From: Thalassovita sp.
Lineage (GTDB): Bacteria; Pseudomonadota; Alphaproteobacteria; Rhodobacterales; Rhodobacteraceae
Direction of reading: 5' to 3'
Assembly (NCBI RefSeq): GCF_963691685.1
Contig: NZ_OY829290.1
Coordinates: 4,181,001-4,245,000 of the forward strand
Length of the DNA stretch: 64,000 nucleotides
Shown here: positions 10,342 to 18,340 of the stretch, piece by piece
Numbering within the stretch: position 1 is the stretch's first letter
Layout of the letters: the number at the start of each line of letters is the position of its first letter
Notes under the pieces: model-generated
Seen by the model: the letters and a program-made list of their open reading frames with translations, nothing else
Databases searched by the model: none
What the model was told of the DNA's origin: nothing
Made by a program: the position numbers and the translations under genes

Positions 10342-11027
10342 TGCGCCGCGCCGACCGCCTATTTCAGATCGTGCAATACCTGCGCGGCGGGCGGTTGGTC
10401 ACGGCTGCGCAATTGGCCGAAAAGCTGGAGGTCACGCCGCGGACGATTTACCGCGACGTGGCCGATCTGATCGGCTCAGGCGTGCCGATTGAAGGTGAGG
10501 CAGGCGTCGGCTACCTGATGCGGGACGGCTACGACCTGCCGCCGCTGATGTTCACCTCAGACGAAATTGTGGCACTGGTGGCGGGCGCCCGGCTGCTGCG
10601 CGCCTTTGGTGGCGCCAAAATGGCTGCCAGCGCCGAAGAAGCGCTGGTCAAGATCAACGCCGTTCTGCCCGACACGGCCCGCGCCCGGTCCGAGGCGGTG
10701 CAGGTCCATGCCATCAACGCTGAGGAAATGACGCCAGAGCTGCGCAATCGCATCGATCAGATTGAGGCCGCCGTCAACGCCCAGCTGTTGCTGCATATGG
10801 CCTATGCAGACGAAGACCAGCGTCCCAGCCAGCGCGTGGTGCGCCCGCTGGGTCTGTGGTTCTGGGGCAAGGTCTGGACGCTGGTTTCATGGTGTGAGCT
10901 GCGACAGGACTTCCGGATGTTCCGCATTGACCGCATTCAGACCCTGCAGGAAGGCGACCGGTTCAAATCCCGCCCGGGCCAGACGCTGCGCGATTTTTAC
11001 CGCCGCGATGCCTGCTGGGATGACTGA
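10341..11027 (+). CDS. YafY-type transcriptional regulator (HTH + WYL domain)
   Basis: A 228-residue regulator. Residues 1-55 form a winged helix-turn-helix of the HTH_11/DeoR type, with L-V-T-A-A-Q-L-A-E-K-L-E-V-T-P-R-T-I-Y-R-D as its core. From about residue 140 onward there is a WYL-type ligand-binding domain in which the signature reads W-T-L-V-S-W-C-E-L-R-x-D-F-R-M-F-R-x-D-R-I, so the W-Y-L triplet is W-T-L here. The gene overlaps the VOC gene. Autoregulation through the CTGACAG repeats upstream of the VOC gene is an inference. Confidence 0.87.
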   Translation: MRRADRLFQIVQYLRGGRLVTAAQLAEKLEVTPRTIYRDVADLIGSGVPIEGEAGVGYLMRDGYDLPPLMFTSDEIVALVAGARLLRAFGGAKMAASAEEALVKINAVLPDTARARSEAVQVHAINAEEMTPELRNRIDQIEAAVNAQLLLHMAYADEDQRPSQRVVRPLGLWFWGKVWTLVSWCELRQDFRMFRIDRIQTLQEGDRFKSRPGQTLRDFYRRDACWDD

Positions 11028-11035
11028 GCCGTCCG

Positions 11036-11917
11036 TTACCCTTTCGGCGTGACCTCCCGCACCAGACCTTCCTGTGCGGTGCTGGCCACCAGACGACCGT
11101 CACGGCTGAAGATCTGACCACGGTTAAAGCCACGCGCGCCACCGGTCCAGGGGCTGTCCATCGAATAAAGCTGCCACTCATCCATGCGGAAATCGTCATG
11201 GAACCAGACCGCGTGATCGAGGCTGGCAAATTGCATATCCGGATCGATGAAGGCCTTGGCCCAGGGCAGAACCGAGGTGCCCAACAGGCCAAAGTCCGAC
11301 ACATAAGACAGCGCCGCACGATGCATCGCCACGGTATGCCCCAGATCGCCACGAATGCGCATCCAGATATGCTGCATCGGGCCTTGCGCCTCACGGGTGA
11401 AGGGCGGGCGCAATCCAACCGGCCGCAACTCAATCGGGCGCGGTGATTTCAACCAGGCCAGATAGGCCTCAGGCAATTGGTCGGCGAAACGTTCGCCCAG
11501 CTGCACCTCATTTTCCAACTCTTCCGGGGCGGGCACATCGGGCATGGTGGACTGCTGGAACAGCCCCTCCTCTTTCACATGGAAGGAGGCCGCAAGGTTC
11601 AGGATCGGCTTGCCAGACTGCACCGCCACCACCCGACGGGTGGCAAAGCTGCGCCCGTCGCGGTCCCGCTCCACCCGGTAGAGCACCGGTTTGGTGGCAT
11701 CCCCGGGGCGCATGAAATAGGCGTGCAGCGAATGCACTGGACGGTCGTCCCCCACGGTTTTGATCGCAGACATCAGCGCCTGCCCGATCACCTGTCCACC
11801 AAAACTGCGGCCGCGCCCCTTGGGGGTGGCCATACCGCGGAAGAAATTGTCTTCGACCGCTTCAACCTGCAACAGATCGTGCAAATAGCGGGTGATGTCA
11901 GAAGGGGAGGTGCTCAT
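11036..11917 (-). CDS. tesB: Acyl-CoA thioesterase II
   Basis: A 293-residue double-hotdog thioesterase, matching the usual TesB length of 285-290. TesB hydrolyses medium- and long-chain acyl-CoAs in the cytoplasm. The N-terminal hotdog carries G-R-S-F-G-G-Q-V-I-G-Q-A near residues 34-45. In the C-terminal hotdog the expected catalytic residues can be placed: Asp234 in L-D-H-A-V-W-F, a Ser near 252-255 where other members have Thr or Ser, and Gln282 in T-A-Q-E-G-L-V-R. It ends 8 bases from the convergent WYL gene and has its own upstream region of about 130 bases. Confidence 0.92.
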   Translation of the reverse strand: MSTSPSDITRYLHDLLQVEAVEDNFFRGMATPKGRGRSFGGQVIGQALMSAIKTVGDDRPVHSLHAYFMRPGDATKPVLYRVERDRDGRSFATRRVVAVQSGKPILNLAASFHVKEEGLFQQSTMPDVPAPEELENEVQLGERFADQLPEAYLAWLKSPRPIELRPVGLRPPFTREAQGPMQHIWMRIRGDLGHTVAMHRAALSYVSDFGLLGTSVLPWAKAFIDPDMQFASLDHAVWFHDDFRMDEWQLYSMDSPWTGGARGFNRGQIFSRDGRLVASTAQEGLVREVTPKG

Positions 11918-12043
11918 GGGGATCGCCTTTGGTGTGCCTCTGCCGGGAAGTCCCCATTCGATGCGATTTTACAAGCCACCGCAAGCCGCAACATAACGGC
12001 ACATCCAAGCGGCATGCGGTTCTGGCCCGCCCCCAGAAACAAC

Positions 12044-12070
12044 GAAGGGCGCCACCTGGGCGCCCTCGTC
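12044..12070 (-). terminator. Rho-independent terminator of aspC
   Basis: Reading leftward, the stem AGGGCGCC / GGCGCCCT (12066-12059 with 12053-12046) has a 5-base loop and is followed by TTCGTTGTTTCT. It lies about 25 bases past the aspC stop. Confidence 0.75.
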
Positions 12071-12090
12071 ATCTTTGTCACCTCAGTGGC

Positions 12091-13275
12091 TTAGACGCCG
12101 GCGTCGATGATCGCCTTGGCCAGGATAGGCACCGAGGTTTTGTTGAGACCGGCAATGTTCATCCGCGAATCGCCCACCATGTAGATGGCGTGTTCCTTGC
12201 GCATGACCTCAACCAGCTCAGGCGTGGTGCCAAGGCGTGAGAACATGCCACGGTGCTGCGCCAGGAAGCCAAAACGGTCCGAGCCCGACAGGCGCTGCAA
12301 TTCACCCGCCAGCTGCTCACGCAGGCCCAGCATCGACAGGCGCACCTCTTCCAGCTCAGCCGCCCAATCCGCGCGCAGCGCCGGATCCTGCAGGATCATG
12401 GTGACAACACGGGCGCCGTGATCCGGCGGGAAGGAATAGTTCTGACGGTTGAGGAAGTTGAGCGAGCCCTGGGTCAGACCCTTCAGGCCTTTGTCCGCAG
12501 CAATCGCCATCAGGATACCGGTCCGCTCACGGTAAACCCCGAAGTTTTTCGAGCAGCTGGCCGCGATCAGGCATTCCGGCACCGAGGAGGCCACCAGACG
12601 TGTCGCCTGCGCATCTTCGTCCAGACCATCGCCAAAGCCCTGATAGGCAATGTCGATCATCGGGATCGCGCCGGTTTCCAGGAGAACCGCAACAACCTCT
12701 TTCCACTGGGCCAGGTTCAGGTTGGCGCCGGTCGGGTTGTGGCAGCAGCCATGCAGTAGAACCACGTCGCCTTTCTTGGCCTGTTTCAGATCCGCCAGCA
12801 TGCCTTCGAAATCCACCCCACGGGTGTCATTGTCGAAATAGCGGTATTCCACGGTCTGAATGTTCAGGAACTTCAGGATCGAGATGTGGTTCGGCCAGGT
12901 CGGGTTCGATACGAAAACACGCGCCTCAGGATTGGCCCAACGGATCATCTCAAACGCCTGACGGCAGGCGCCAGTGCCACCGGGGGTCGCCGCCGCGGCG
13001 ATGGTGTCACGCGCAACGCTGTCGCCCAGAACCAGATCGATCATTGCATCAGAAAAACCGGGATCGCCGGCCAGACCAACGTAGCTTTTGCTGTCCTGCT
13101 GTTCCCACAGTTGCTTTTCCGCAGCCTTCACCGCGCGCATAACCGGGGTCACCCCTTCGGCGTTTTTATAGACCCCAACACCAAGATCGATCTTGGTGTC
13201 ACGCGGATCTTCGCGATAGGCCTGCATCAGGGCCAGGATTTTGTCGGCGGGTTGTTGTTTCAGATTGCTGAACAT
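12091..13275 (-). CDS. aspC: Aromatic/aspartate aminotransferase (class I, PLP)
   Basis: A 394-residue class I aminotransferase of the AspC/TyrB type, transferring amino groups between aspartate or aromatic amino acids and 2-oxoglutarate. The PLP lysine is Lys243 in S-C-S-K-N-F-G-V-Y-R-E-R-T-G. Asp208 and Tyr211 (I-D-I-A-Y-Q-G-F) hold the PLP ring, and His-Asn-Pro-Thr-Gly is at 179-183. The start at 13275 (MFSNLK) gives the usual family length; an in-frame extension upstream overlaps sseA and is rejected. It begins 4 bases after the sseA stop, so the two are probably one transcript. Confidence 0.93.
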   Translation of the reverse strand: MFSNLKQQPADKILALMQAYREDPRDTKIDLGVGVYKNAEGVTPVMRAVKAAEKQLWEQQDSKSYVGLAGDPGFSDAMIDLVLGDSVARDTIAAAATPGGTGACRQAFEMIRWANPEARVFVSNPTWPNHISILKFLNIQTVEYRYFDNDTRGVDFEGMLADLKQAKKGDVVLLHGCCHNPTGANLNLAQWKEVVAVLLETGAIPMIDIAYQGFGDGLDEDAQATRLVASSVPECLIAASCSKNFGVYRERTGILMAIAADKGLKGLTQGSLNFLNRQNYSFPPDHGARVVTMILQDPALRADWAAELEEVRLSMLGLREQLAGELQRLSGSDRFGFLAQHRGMFSRLGTTPELVEVMRKEHAIYMVGDSRMNIAGLNKTSVPILAKAIIDAGV

Positions 13276-13279
13276 GGTC

Positions 13280-14137
13280 TCAGGCTTCTCCAGTGGCGAC
13301 GGGGACGGTGGGGAAGGCCCCCCATTCCGTCCAGGATCCGTCATAAAGCGAATGATCGGTCTTGCCCGTGGCTTCCAGTGCCAGGCTCAGCACTGCGGCG
13401 GTCACGCCAGAGCCACAGCTGGTGATCACGGGTTTTGAAAGGTCAACGCCCGCAGCCGCAAAGATCGCAGTGACCTCGGCCGGGGATTTCATGGTCTGAT
13501 CGCCATTGAGCAGCGATTTGAAAAACACGTTTTTGGAACCGGGAATATGGCCCGCGCGCAGACCTTCACGCGGCTCCGGCACATCGCCGCGGAACCGTTC
13601 CGGGGCGCGGGCATCTACGATCTCATAATCGCCCAGCTTCGCGGCCGAGCTGACCTGCGTCACGTCCTTCACCATTTCGGCGCGTCGGCGCACGGTCATA
13701 TGGCGATCCCGGATCACCGGCTCCTCATCACTGACCGGGCGGCCTTCGGACTGCCACTTGGGCAGGCCGCCGTCCAGAACCGCGATATTGTCCTGCCCCA
13801 TCAGCTTGAACAGCCACCAGACCCGCGCTGCCGAAAAGATGCCTGAGCCGTCATAGACAACCACCTGATGGCCATCACCGACCCCCATGGCGCGCAGCCG
13901 GGACATGAACTTTTCCACCGGCGGCGCCATATGCGGCAGATCCGAGCGGTGATCGCTGACATCATCAATATCAAAAAAACGGGCGTTCGGGATATGCGCC
14001 TTATCGAACTCCGCCTTCGCATCCCGCGCCTCAGCCGGCATATACCAGCTGGCATCCAGAATACGCAGATCGGGATCTTTCAGATGCGCGGCCAACCATT
14101 CGGTTGAGACCAGCGTCTTCGGATCATCATAGGCCAT
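13280..14137 (-). CDS. sseA: 3-mercaptopyruvate sulfurtransferase
   Basis: A 285-residue tandem-rhodanese protein. The catalytic loop is C-G-S-G-V-T-A with Cys241. CGSGVT is the form found in 3-mercaptopyruvate sulfurtransferases, whereas thiosulfate sulfurtransferases have CRKGVT. The inactive N-terminal rhodanese domain (about 5-125) has D-G-S-G in the corresponding place. The enzyme moves sulfur from 3-mercaptopyruvate to thiol acceptors or cyanide. GAGGGGGG precedes the ATG. Being paired with an aminotransferase that could produce 3-mercaptopyruvate from cysteine fits a cysteine catabolism role (inference). Confidence 0.93.
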   Translation of the reverse strand: MAYDDPKTLVSTEWLAAHLKDPDLRILDASWYMPAEARDAKAEFDKAHIPNARFFDIDDVSDHRSDLPHMAPPVEKFMSRLRAMGVGDGHQVVVYDGSGIFSAARVWWLFKLMGQDNIAVLDGGLPKWQSEGRPVSDEEPVIRDRHMTVRRRAEMVKDVTQVSSAAKLGDYEIVDARAPERFRGDVPEPREGLRAGHIPGSKNVFFKSLLNGDQTMKSPAEVTAIFAAAGVDLSKPVITSCGSGVTAAVLSLALEATGKTDHSLYDGSWTEWGAFPTVPVATGEA

Positions 14138-14255
14138 CACTACCCCCCTCGATCAGTTCACAACCGACCTACAGAACAAGGGCGATAGAGGCAAGAGGGC
14201 CGCGCAGCCTGCGCCCCAGGCTCAGACCGAAACGCGGATCTAAACGAGGGAATTT

Positions 14256-14305
14256 GAGTATTTAAGGATCATTGAAAGGCGCTTTCAACGTTTCAAAAAA
14301 TACTC
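14256..14305. repeat. Nested palindromic intergenic element
   Basis: An outer inverted repeat GAGTATTT (14256-14263) / AAATACTC (14298-14305) encloses a tighter hairpin TTGAAAG-GCG-CTTTCAA (14272-14288). CCGGGGG follows. A related half, GAGTATTTTGG then TGAAAGCGGG, occurs at 52691-52716, suggesting a dispersed element. It lies between sseA and smpB in sequence otherwise without a gene. Confidence 0.55.
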
Positions 14306-14331
14306 CGGGGGTTGAATTGGCCTCAGCCAAG

Positions 14332-14350
14332 AAGGGGGCAGCGCCCCCTT
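14332..14350 (-). terminator. GC-rich hairpin after smpB, possible terminator
   Basis: AAGGGGGC-AGC-GCCCCCTT forms a perfect 8-bp stem with a 3-base loop, 14 bases past the smpB stop. The run after it in the smpB direction (CTTGGCTG) is not a good T-tract, so termination efficiency is doubtful. Confidence 0.5.
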
Positions 14351-14364
14351 GCCGCCATTGCCCC

Positions 14365-14844
14365 TTACTCGCCGTGGCGCAGCAGACGCTGTTTCTGGCG
14401 GCCCCAGTCGCGTTTGGCTTCGGTGGCGCGTTTGTCGTGCAGCTTCTTACCTTTGGCGATGCCGATCTTCAGCTTGGCCAGACCTTTGTGGTTGAAGTAG
14501 AGCACTATCGGCACCAGCGTCATGCCCTTACGCTGGGTGTCGTTCCACATCCGGGCCAGCTCTTTCTTGTTGACCAGCAGCTTGCGGCGGCGGCGCTCTT
14601 CATGGCCCCAGGTCTTGGCCTGCTCATAAGGGGCGATGTAGCCGTTGATCAACCACAGCTCACCGTCTTCGACCGAGGCGTAGCTTTCGGCGATATTGGC
14701 TGAGTTTTCACGCAGGGATTTCACCTCGGACCCTTGCAGGATGATACCGCATTCGATGTCATCCTCGATCGCATAGTCAAAGCGGGCGCGCCGGTTTTCG
14801 GCCACCACTTTGTAGTTCGGATCTGCGTTTTTCTTCTGTGCCAT
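14365..14844 (-). CDS. smpB: SsrA-binding protein SmpB
   Basis: A 159-residue protein of the usual SmpB length (150-160). SmpB binds tmRNA and brings it to stalled ribosomes for trans-translation. Recognisable blocks are A-E-N-R-R-A-R-F-D-Y near residues 15-24, L-Q-G-S-E-V-K-S-L-R at 36-45, I-A-P-Y-E-Q near 70-75, and the basic C-terminal tail rich in Lys/Arg that inserts into the mRNA channel (K-R-D-W-G-R-Q-K-Q-R). The tmRNA gene itself is not in this window. Confidence 0.96.
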   Translation of the reverse strand: MAQKKNADPNYKVVAENRRARFDYAIEDDIECGIILQGSEVKSLRENSANIAESYASVEDGELWLINGYIAPYEQAKTWGHEERRRRKLLVNKKELARMWNDTQRKGMTLVPIVLYFNHKGLAKLKIGIAKGKKLHDKRATEAKRDWGRQKQRLLRHGE

Positions 14845-14994
14845 GAGGCTGTCCTACTGCGCTTAGGGGCCACTGTCCATGCTGCGGCCTCTCCTCAGAT
14901 CGGCACCCGACGAAATTTTTTCAAGAAAATCTTTCACACCTCGGCACAGCGCGCGGTCTAACCTTATATCAGTCATTGAGATGAGGGCGCAGAG

Positions 14995-15834
14995 ATGGCC
15001 AAAGAGAGCAAACAGATTCCCCCCGCTGTGATCGCCGCAGCGCAGGCCGGTGAGGCACAGGCGCTTGAGGCGCTGGTGCGTGCGGTGCAGGACAGGGTGC
15101 ATCATCTGGCCCTGCGCATGCTGGCGGATCCGGCCCTGGTCCAGGACGCGACGCAGGAAATCCTGATCCGGGTGGTTACCAAGCTTTCGACCTTTCGGGG
15201 GGAGGCGCGGTTTTCGACCTGGGTCTACCGGATCGCCACCAATTACCTGCTGACCGCCCGTAAGGTGCTGGCCCGCGATCCCGGCCTGCGTTTTGAGATG
15301 TTTGAGGCAGATCTGCTGGATGGTCTGGCGGATCCGGCACAGGCCGCACCAGAAGATCATGTGATGCTGAATGAGCTGCGGCTGCGCTGCACCATGGCGA
15401 TGCTCCTGTGCCTCGACCGCGACCATCGCGCCGCCTATGTGCTGGGCGATATTCTGGAACTGTCACAGTCAGAGGCCGCGGATGCGCTGGAGATCACCCC
15501 TGCCAATTACCGTCAGCGCCTGAGCCGGGCCCGCGCCAAAGTCACCGATTTCACCGCCCGCAGCTGTGGCGTTGCCCGCGCTGGTGCCGCCTGTTCCTGC
15601 CCCCGGCGCCTGCCGGCCGCTCAGGCCATGGGCCGGTTGGGGGATCAGCCCGATCCCCTGTTGGCGGGTGCGCAGGGCTATGAGGCGGCAGTGCAGATGG
15701 CCCGTCAGACCAGCGCTGATCTGGTCGCTGGCAAATTACAACAGGGCGCCGCCCCGAAGGAGGCGCCGGTGGATTACGCCCGCGCCATCCTACGCATGGT
15801 CGAAACCCATGCGGGAACGCCGCCGCCCAGCTAA
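14995..15834 (+). CDS. ECF-type RNA polymerase sigma factor with Cys-containing C-terminal extension
   Basis: A 279-residue sigma-70 family protein. Region 2 lies at about 25-95, with D-A-T-Q-E-I-L-I-R-V and T-W-V-Y-R-I-A-T-N-Y matching the -10-binding helix. Region 4 is at about 130-185, with L-E-L-S-Q-S-E-A-A-D-A-L as a helix-turn-helix. After region 4 comes an extension of about 90 residues that begins with Cys191, Cys200 and Cys202, a C-X8-C-X-C pattern. I believe related ECF factors carry similar cysteine motifs. No anti-sigma factor gene is adjacent. The gene just downstream encodes an NTF2-like exported protein. A redox or metal response is an inference. Confidence 0.85.
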   Translation: MAKESKQIPPAVIAAAQAGEAQALEALVRAVQDRVHHLALRMLADPALVQDATQEILIRVVTKLSTFRGEARFSTWVYRIATNYLLTARKVLARDPGLRFEMFEADLLDGLADPAQAAPEDHVMLNELRLRCTMAMLLCLDRDHRAAYVLGDILELSQSEAADALEITPANYRQRLSRARAKVTDFTARSCGVARAGAACSCPRRLPAAQAMGRLGDQPDPLLAGAQGYEAAVQMARQTSADLVAGKLQQGAAPKEAPVDYARAILRMVETHAGTPPPS

Positions 15835-15896
15835 CACGACCGGTTAAGCCCAACGGCTAACCACAAAATTCCCAACCATCAGAACAGGAGATCCTG

Positions 15897-16382
15897 ATGA
15901 AACACGTCCCGACGTGGCTGAAGGCCTGCGCGCTTTCAATCGCGCTGCCCCTGGCCAGCCTGCCTCAAACCCTATCCGCAGAAGGAGAGATTTCCATGCA
16001 AGACCAAGCCATCCTCACCGCCATTGAAGCCATGACCAGCGCCTTTGAGGCCGGAAACATGGACCGGGTGATGCAAAGCTATGAGCCTGAGGCCGCAATT
16101 GCCTTTGAGCCCGGCCAGCCCATCAGCGATGCCGCCATGGCCCGCGCCGCCTTTGAAGGATTTGCACAGGTGAACCCGGAGTTCACCTACTCAGGTCATG
16201 AGGTCATCCGCGCCGGTGACATCGCCCTGCATATCGCGCCCTGGTCTATGGTGGGTCAAACCCCGGACGGGCAAGAGATCCAGCAATCCGGACTGTCGGT
16301 TGCGGTTTTGCGCCAACAGGGTGACGGCAGCTGGCGCATGGTGATCGACAATCCGCACGGCGCCCACCTGATGCAGCGATAA
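15897..16382 (+). CDS. Exported NTF2-like (SnoaL/DUF4440-type) protein
   Basis: A 161-residue protein. Residues 1-28 look like a signal peptide (K-H-V-P-T-W-L-K, then a hydrophobic core ending L-S-A-E). The rest has the cone-shaped NTF2-like fold pattern: an N-terminal helix with A-I-E-A-M-T-S-A-F-E-A-G-N, Y-E-P-E-A-A-I-A-F, and the closing strands W-R-M-V-I-D-N-P-H. CAGGAG precedes ATG 15897. A second ATG at 15996 also has a very good site (AAGGAG 9 bases upstream) and would yield a cytoplasmic form lacking the signal. It lies about 60 bases after the sigma factor gene. The ligand is unknown. Confidence 0.75.
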   Translation: MKHVPTWLKACALSIALPLASLPQTLSAEGEISMQDQAILTAIEAMTSAFEAGNMDRVMQSYEPEAAIAFEPGQPISDAAMARAAFEGFAQVNPEFTYSGHEVIRAGDIALHIAPWSMVGQTPDGQEIQQSGLSVAVLRQQGDGSWRMVIDNPHGAHLMQR

Positions 16383-16390
16383 ACCTCTGC

Positions 16391-16420
16391 GGGCGGGCCC
16401 TTGCGGCCCGCCCCTCCCCT
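16391..16420 (+). terminator. Hairpin terminator after the NTF2-like gene
   Basis: GGGCGGGCC (16392-16400), a 5-base loop, then GGCCCGCCC (16406-16414), starting about 10 bases after the stop. The following CTCCCCTC is not a T-run, so this is a strong hairpin but only a possible intrinsic terminator. Confidence 0.6.
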
Positions 16421-16449
16421 CAAGAAAAGCAACATTTCAAATTTACCTC

Positions 16450-16477
16450 TTCACTTATTCCTCTTTTTGAATATATA
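16450..16477 (+). promoter_or_regulatory. Candidate promoter of the sulP gene
   Basis: TTCACT (16450-16455) and TATATA (16472-16477) with a 16-base spacer, in a conspicuously AT-rich patch just upstream of the SulP start at 16499. If correct, the 5' leader is only about 15 bases. Confidence 0.35.
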
Positions 16478-16498
16478 AGCATCCTTAACACGTACAGG

Positions 16499-18259
16499 AT
16501 GACCCCAATGCCGCTTTCGACGCCGATCTCTGAAACGCTCCGGCGCAATCTACCCGTTTTGACCTGGGCCAAGGACTACAATCGCGACACGCTGACCAGC
16601 GATCTGGTGGCGGCGGTGATTGTGACAATCATGCTGATCCCACAATCGCTGGCCTATGCCTTGCTGGCGGGCCTGCCGCCTGAGATGGGGCTTTATGCAT
16701 CAATCCTGCCGCTGGTCGCTTATGCGATCTTCGGCACCAGCCGTGCGCTGGCCGTGGGGCCGGTGGCCGTCGTGTCGCTGATGACCGCCGCAGCGGTGGG
16801 CAATCTGGCGCTACAAGGCACCGCGGAATATGCGCTGGCGGCCATTACACTGGCCTTCATGTCCGGCGTGATGCTCTTGGTGATGGGGATCTTCCGCCTT
16901 GGGTTTCTGGCCAATTTCCTCAGCCATCCGGTGATTGCGGGGTTTGTCACCGCTTCGGGTGTGCTGATCGCCACATCGCAGCTGAAACATATCTTTGGCA
17001 TCGATGCCCATGGTCACACGATGATCGAGCTGCTGGGATCGCTGTTTGAAAACCAACATCTGACCAATCCGATCACCCTGTTGATTGGCGGTTTGACCGT
17101 TGGTTTCCTTTTTTGGGTGCGCAAGGGCATGAAAACCATGCTGCAGGGCCTGGGACTGAAACCACGACTGGCGGACGTTTTGACCAAAGCGGGCCCGGTG
17201 CTGGCCGTGGTGGTCACCACATTGGTCACCTGGGGTTTTGACCTGGAAGCTAAAGGAGTCAAGATCGTGGGCGAGGTCCCAATGGGCCTGCCACCGCTCA
17301 GCGCGCCATCGTTCAGCGCCGAGATTTGGGGATCGCTGTTTGTCTCGGCCTTGCTGATCTCGGTCATCGGGTTTGTTGAGTCGGTCTCCGTGGCGCAAAC
17401 CCTGGCCGCCAAGAAACGCCAACGCATTGTTCCCGATCAGGAATTGATCGGTCTGGGTGCATCGAACATCGCCTCAGCGATTTCAGGGGGCTACCCGGTC
17501 ACTGGCGGCTTCGCCCGGTCGGTGGTGAACTTCGACGCTGGGGCCGAAACACCGGCAGCGGGGGCTTTTACGGCTGTTGGGATCCTGCTGGCCGCGCTGC
17601 TGCTGACGCCGCTGCTGTTCTTCCTGCCGAAGGCAACTTTGGCCGCCACCATTATCGTTGCGGTGCTCAGCCTGGTGGATTTCTCAATCCTGAGCAAAGC
17701 CTGGACCTATTCCAAAATCGATTTCACCGCCGTGGCCGCGACGATCTTCCTGACCCTCGGCATGGGGGTGGAGATAGGGGTCTCAGCCGGGGTGGCGCTG
17801 TCGATCTTCCTGTTCCTCTACAAAACCTCGCGCCCGCATGTGGCCGAGGTGGGGCTGGTGCCCGGCACCCAGCACTTCCGCAATATCCTGCGCCATGAGG
17901 TGGAAACCCACCCGGAGCTGGTGACTCTGCGAATCGATGAAAGCCTCTATTTCGCCAATGCGCGGTTTCTGGAGGATTACGTCTATGATCGCATCGCCTG
18001 TGATGAGCCGATCAAACATGTGGTGCTGCTGTGTTCTGCGGTGAATGAGATCGATATGTCCGCGCTGGAAAGCCTGGAAGAGATCAACCACCGCCTGAGC
18101 GATGTTGGCATCAAGCTGCACCTGTCTGAGGTCAAAGGCCCGGTGATGGACCGGCTGCAACGCAGTCACTTCCGCGACGAAATGACAGGAACTGTCTTTT
18201 TGTCGCATTATGAGGCGGTCTGCGCCCTGACCGGGGACTGCGCCAAGGCCGCGAAGTAA
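16499..18259 (+). CDS. SulP family anion (sulfate) permease with STAS domain
   Basis: A 586-residue transporter. The N-terminal two-thirds carries 10-14 hydrophobic segments with the SulP signature region near residues 45-90 (I-P-Q-S-L-A-Y-A-L-L-A-G-L-P-P-E-M-G-L-Y). The C-terminal part, about 440-560, is a cytoplasmic STAS domain with V-V-L-L-C-S-A-V-N-E-I-D-M-S-A-L. SulP proteins move sulfate, bicarbonate or other anions across the inner membrane; substrate cannot be told from sequence. Only AGG just before the ATG hints at a ribosome binding site. Confidence 0.9.
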   Translation: MTPMPLSTPISETLRRNLPVLTWAKDYNRDTLTSDLVAAVIVTIMLIPQSLAYALLAGLPPEMGLYASILPLVAYAIFGTSRALAVGPVAVVSLMTAAAVGNLALQGTAEYALAAITLAFMSGVMLLVMGIFRLGFLANFLSHPVIAGFVTASGVLIATSQLKHIFGIDAHGHTMIELLGSLFENQHLTNPITLLIGGLTVGFLFWVRKGMKTMLQGLGLKPRLADVLTKAGPVLAVVVTTLVTWGFDLEAKGVKIVGEVPMGLPPLSAPSFSAEIWGSLFVSALLISVIGFVESVSVAQTLAAKKRQRIVPDQELIGLGASNIASAISGGYPVTGGFARSVVNFDAGAETPAAGAFTAVGILLAALLLTPLLFFLPKATLAATIIVAVLSLVDFSILSKAWTYSKIDFTAVAATIFLTLGMGVEIGVSAGVALSIFLFLYKTSRPHVAEVGLVPGTQHFRNILRHEVETHPELVTLRIDESLYFANARFLEDYVYDRIACDEPIKHVVLLCSAVNEIDMSALESLEEINHRLSDVGIKLHLSEVKGPVMDRLQRSHFRDEMTGTVFLSHYEAVCALTGDCAKAAK

Positions 18260-18340
18260 GCGGCGCGACCTCTGCGCCCCTTGCACCTACCCACAATCTG
18301 TGGTGGCTCTTGCGCGACACTTCTCGTGAAAGGCCACCCC

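Noticed and set aside
15842..15862. GGTTAAGCC-CAAC-GGCTAACC hairpin after the sigma factor gene
   Set aside because: The stem has a bulge and no T-run follows, and it lies inside a likely operon; not supported as a terminator.
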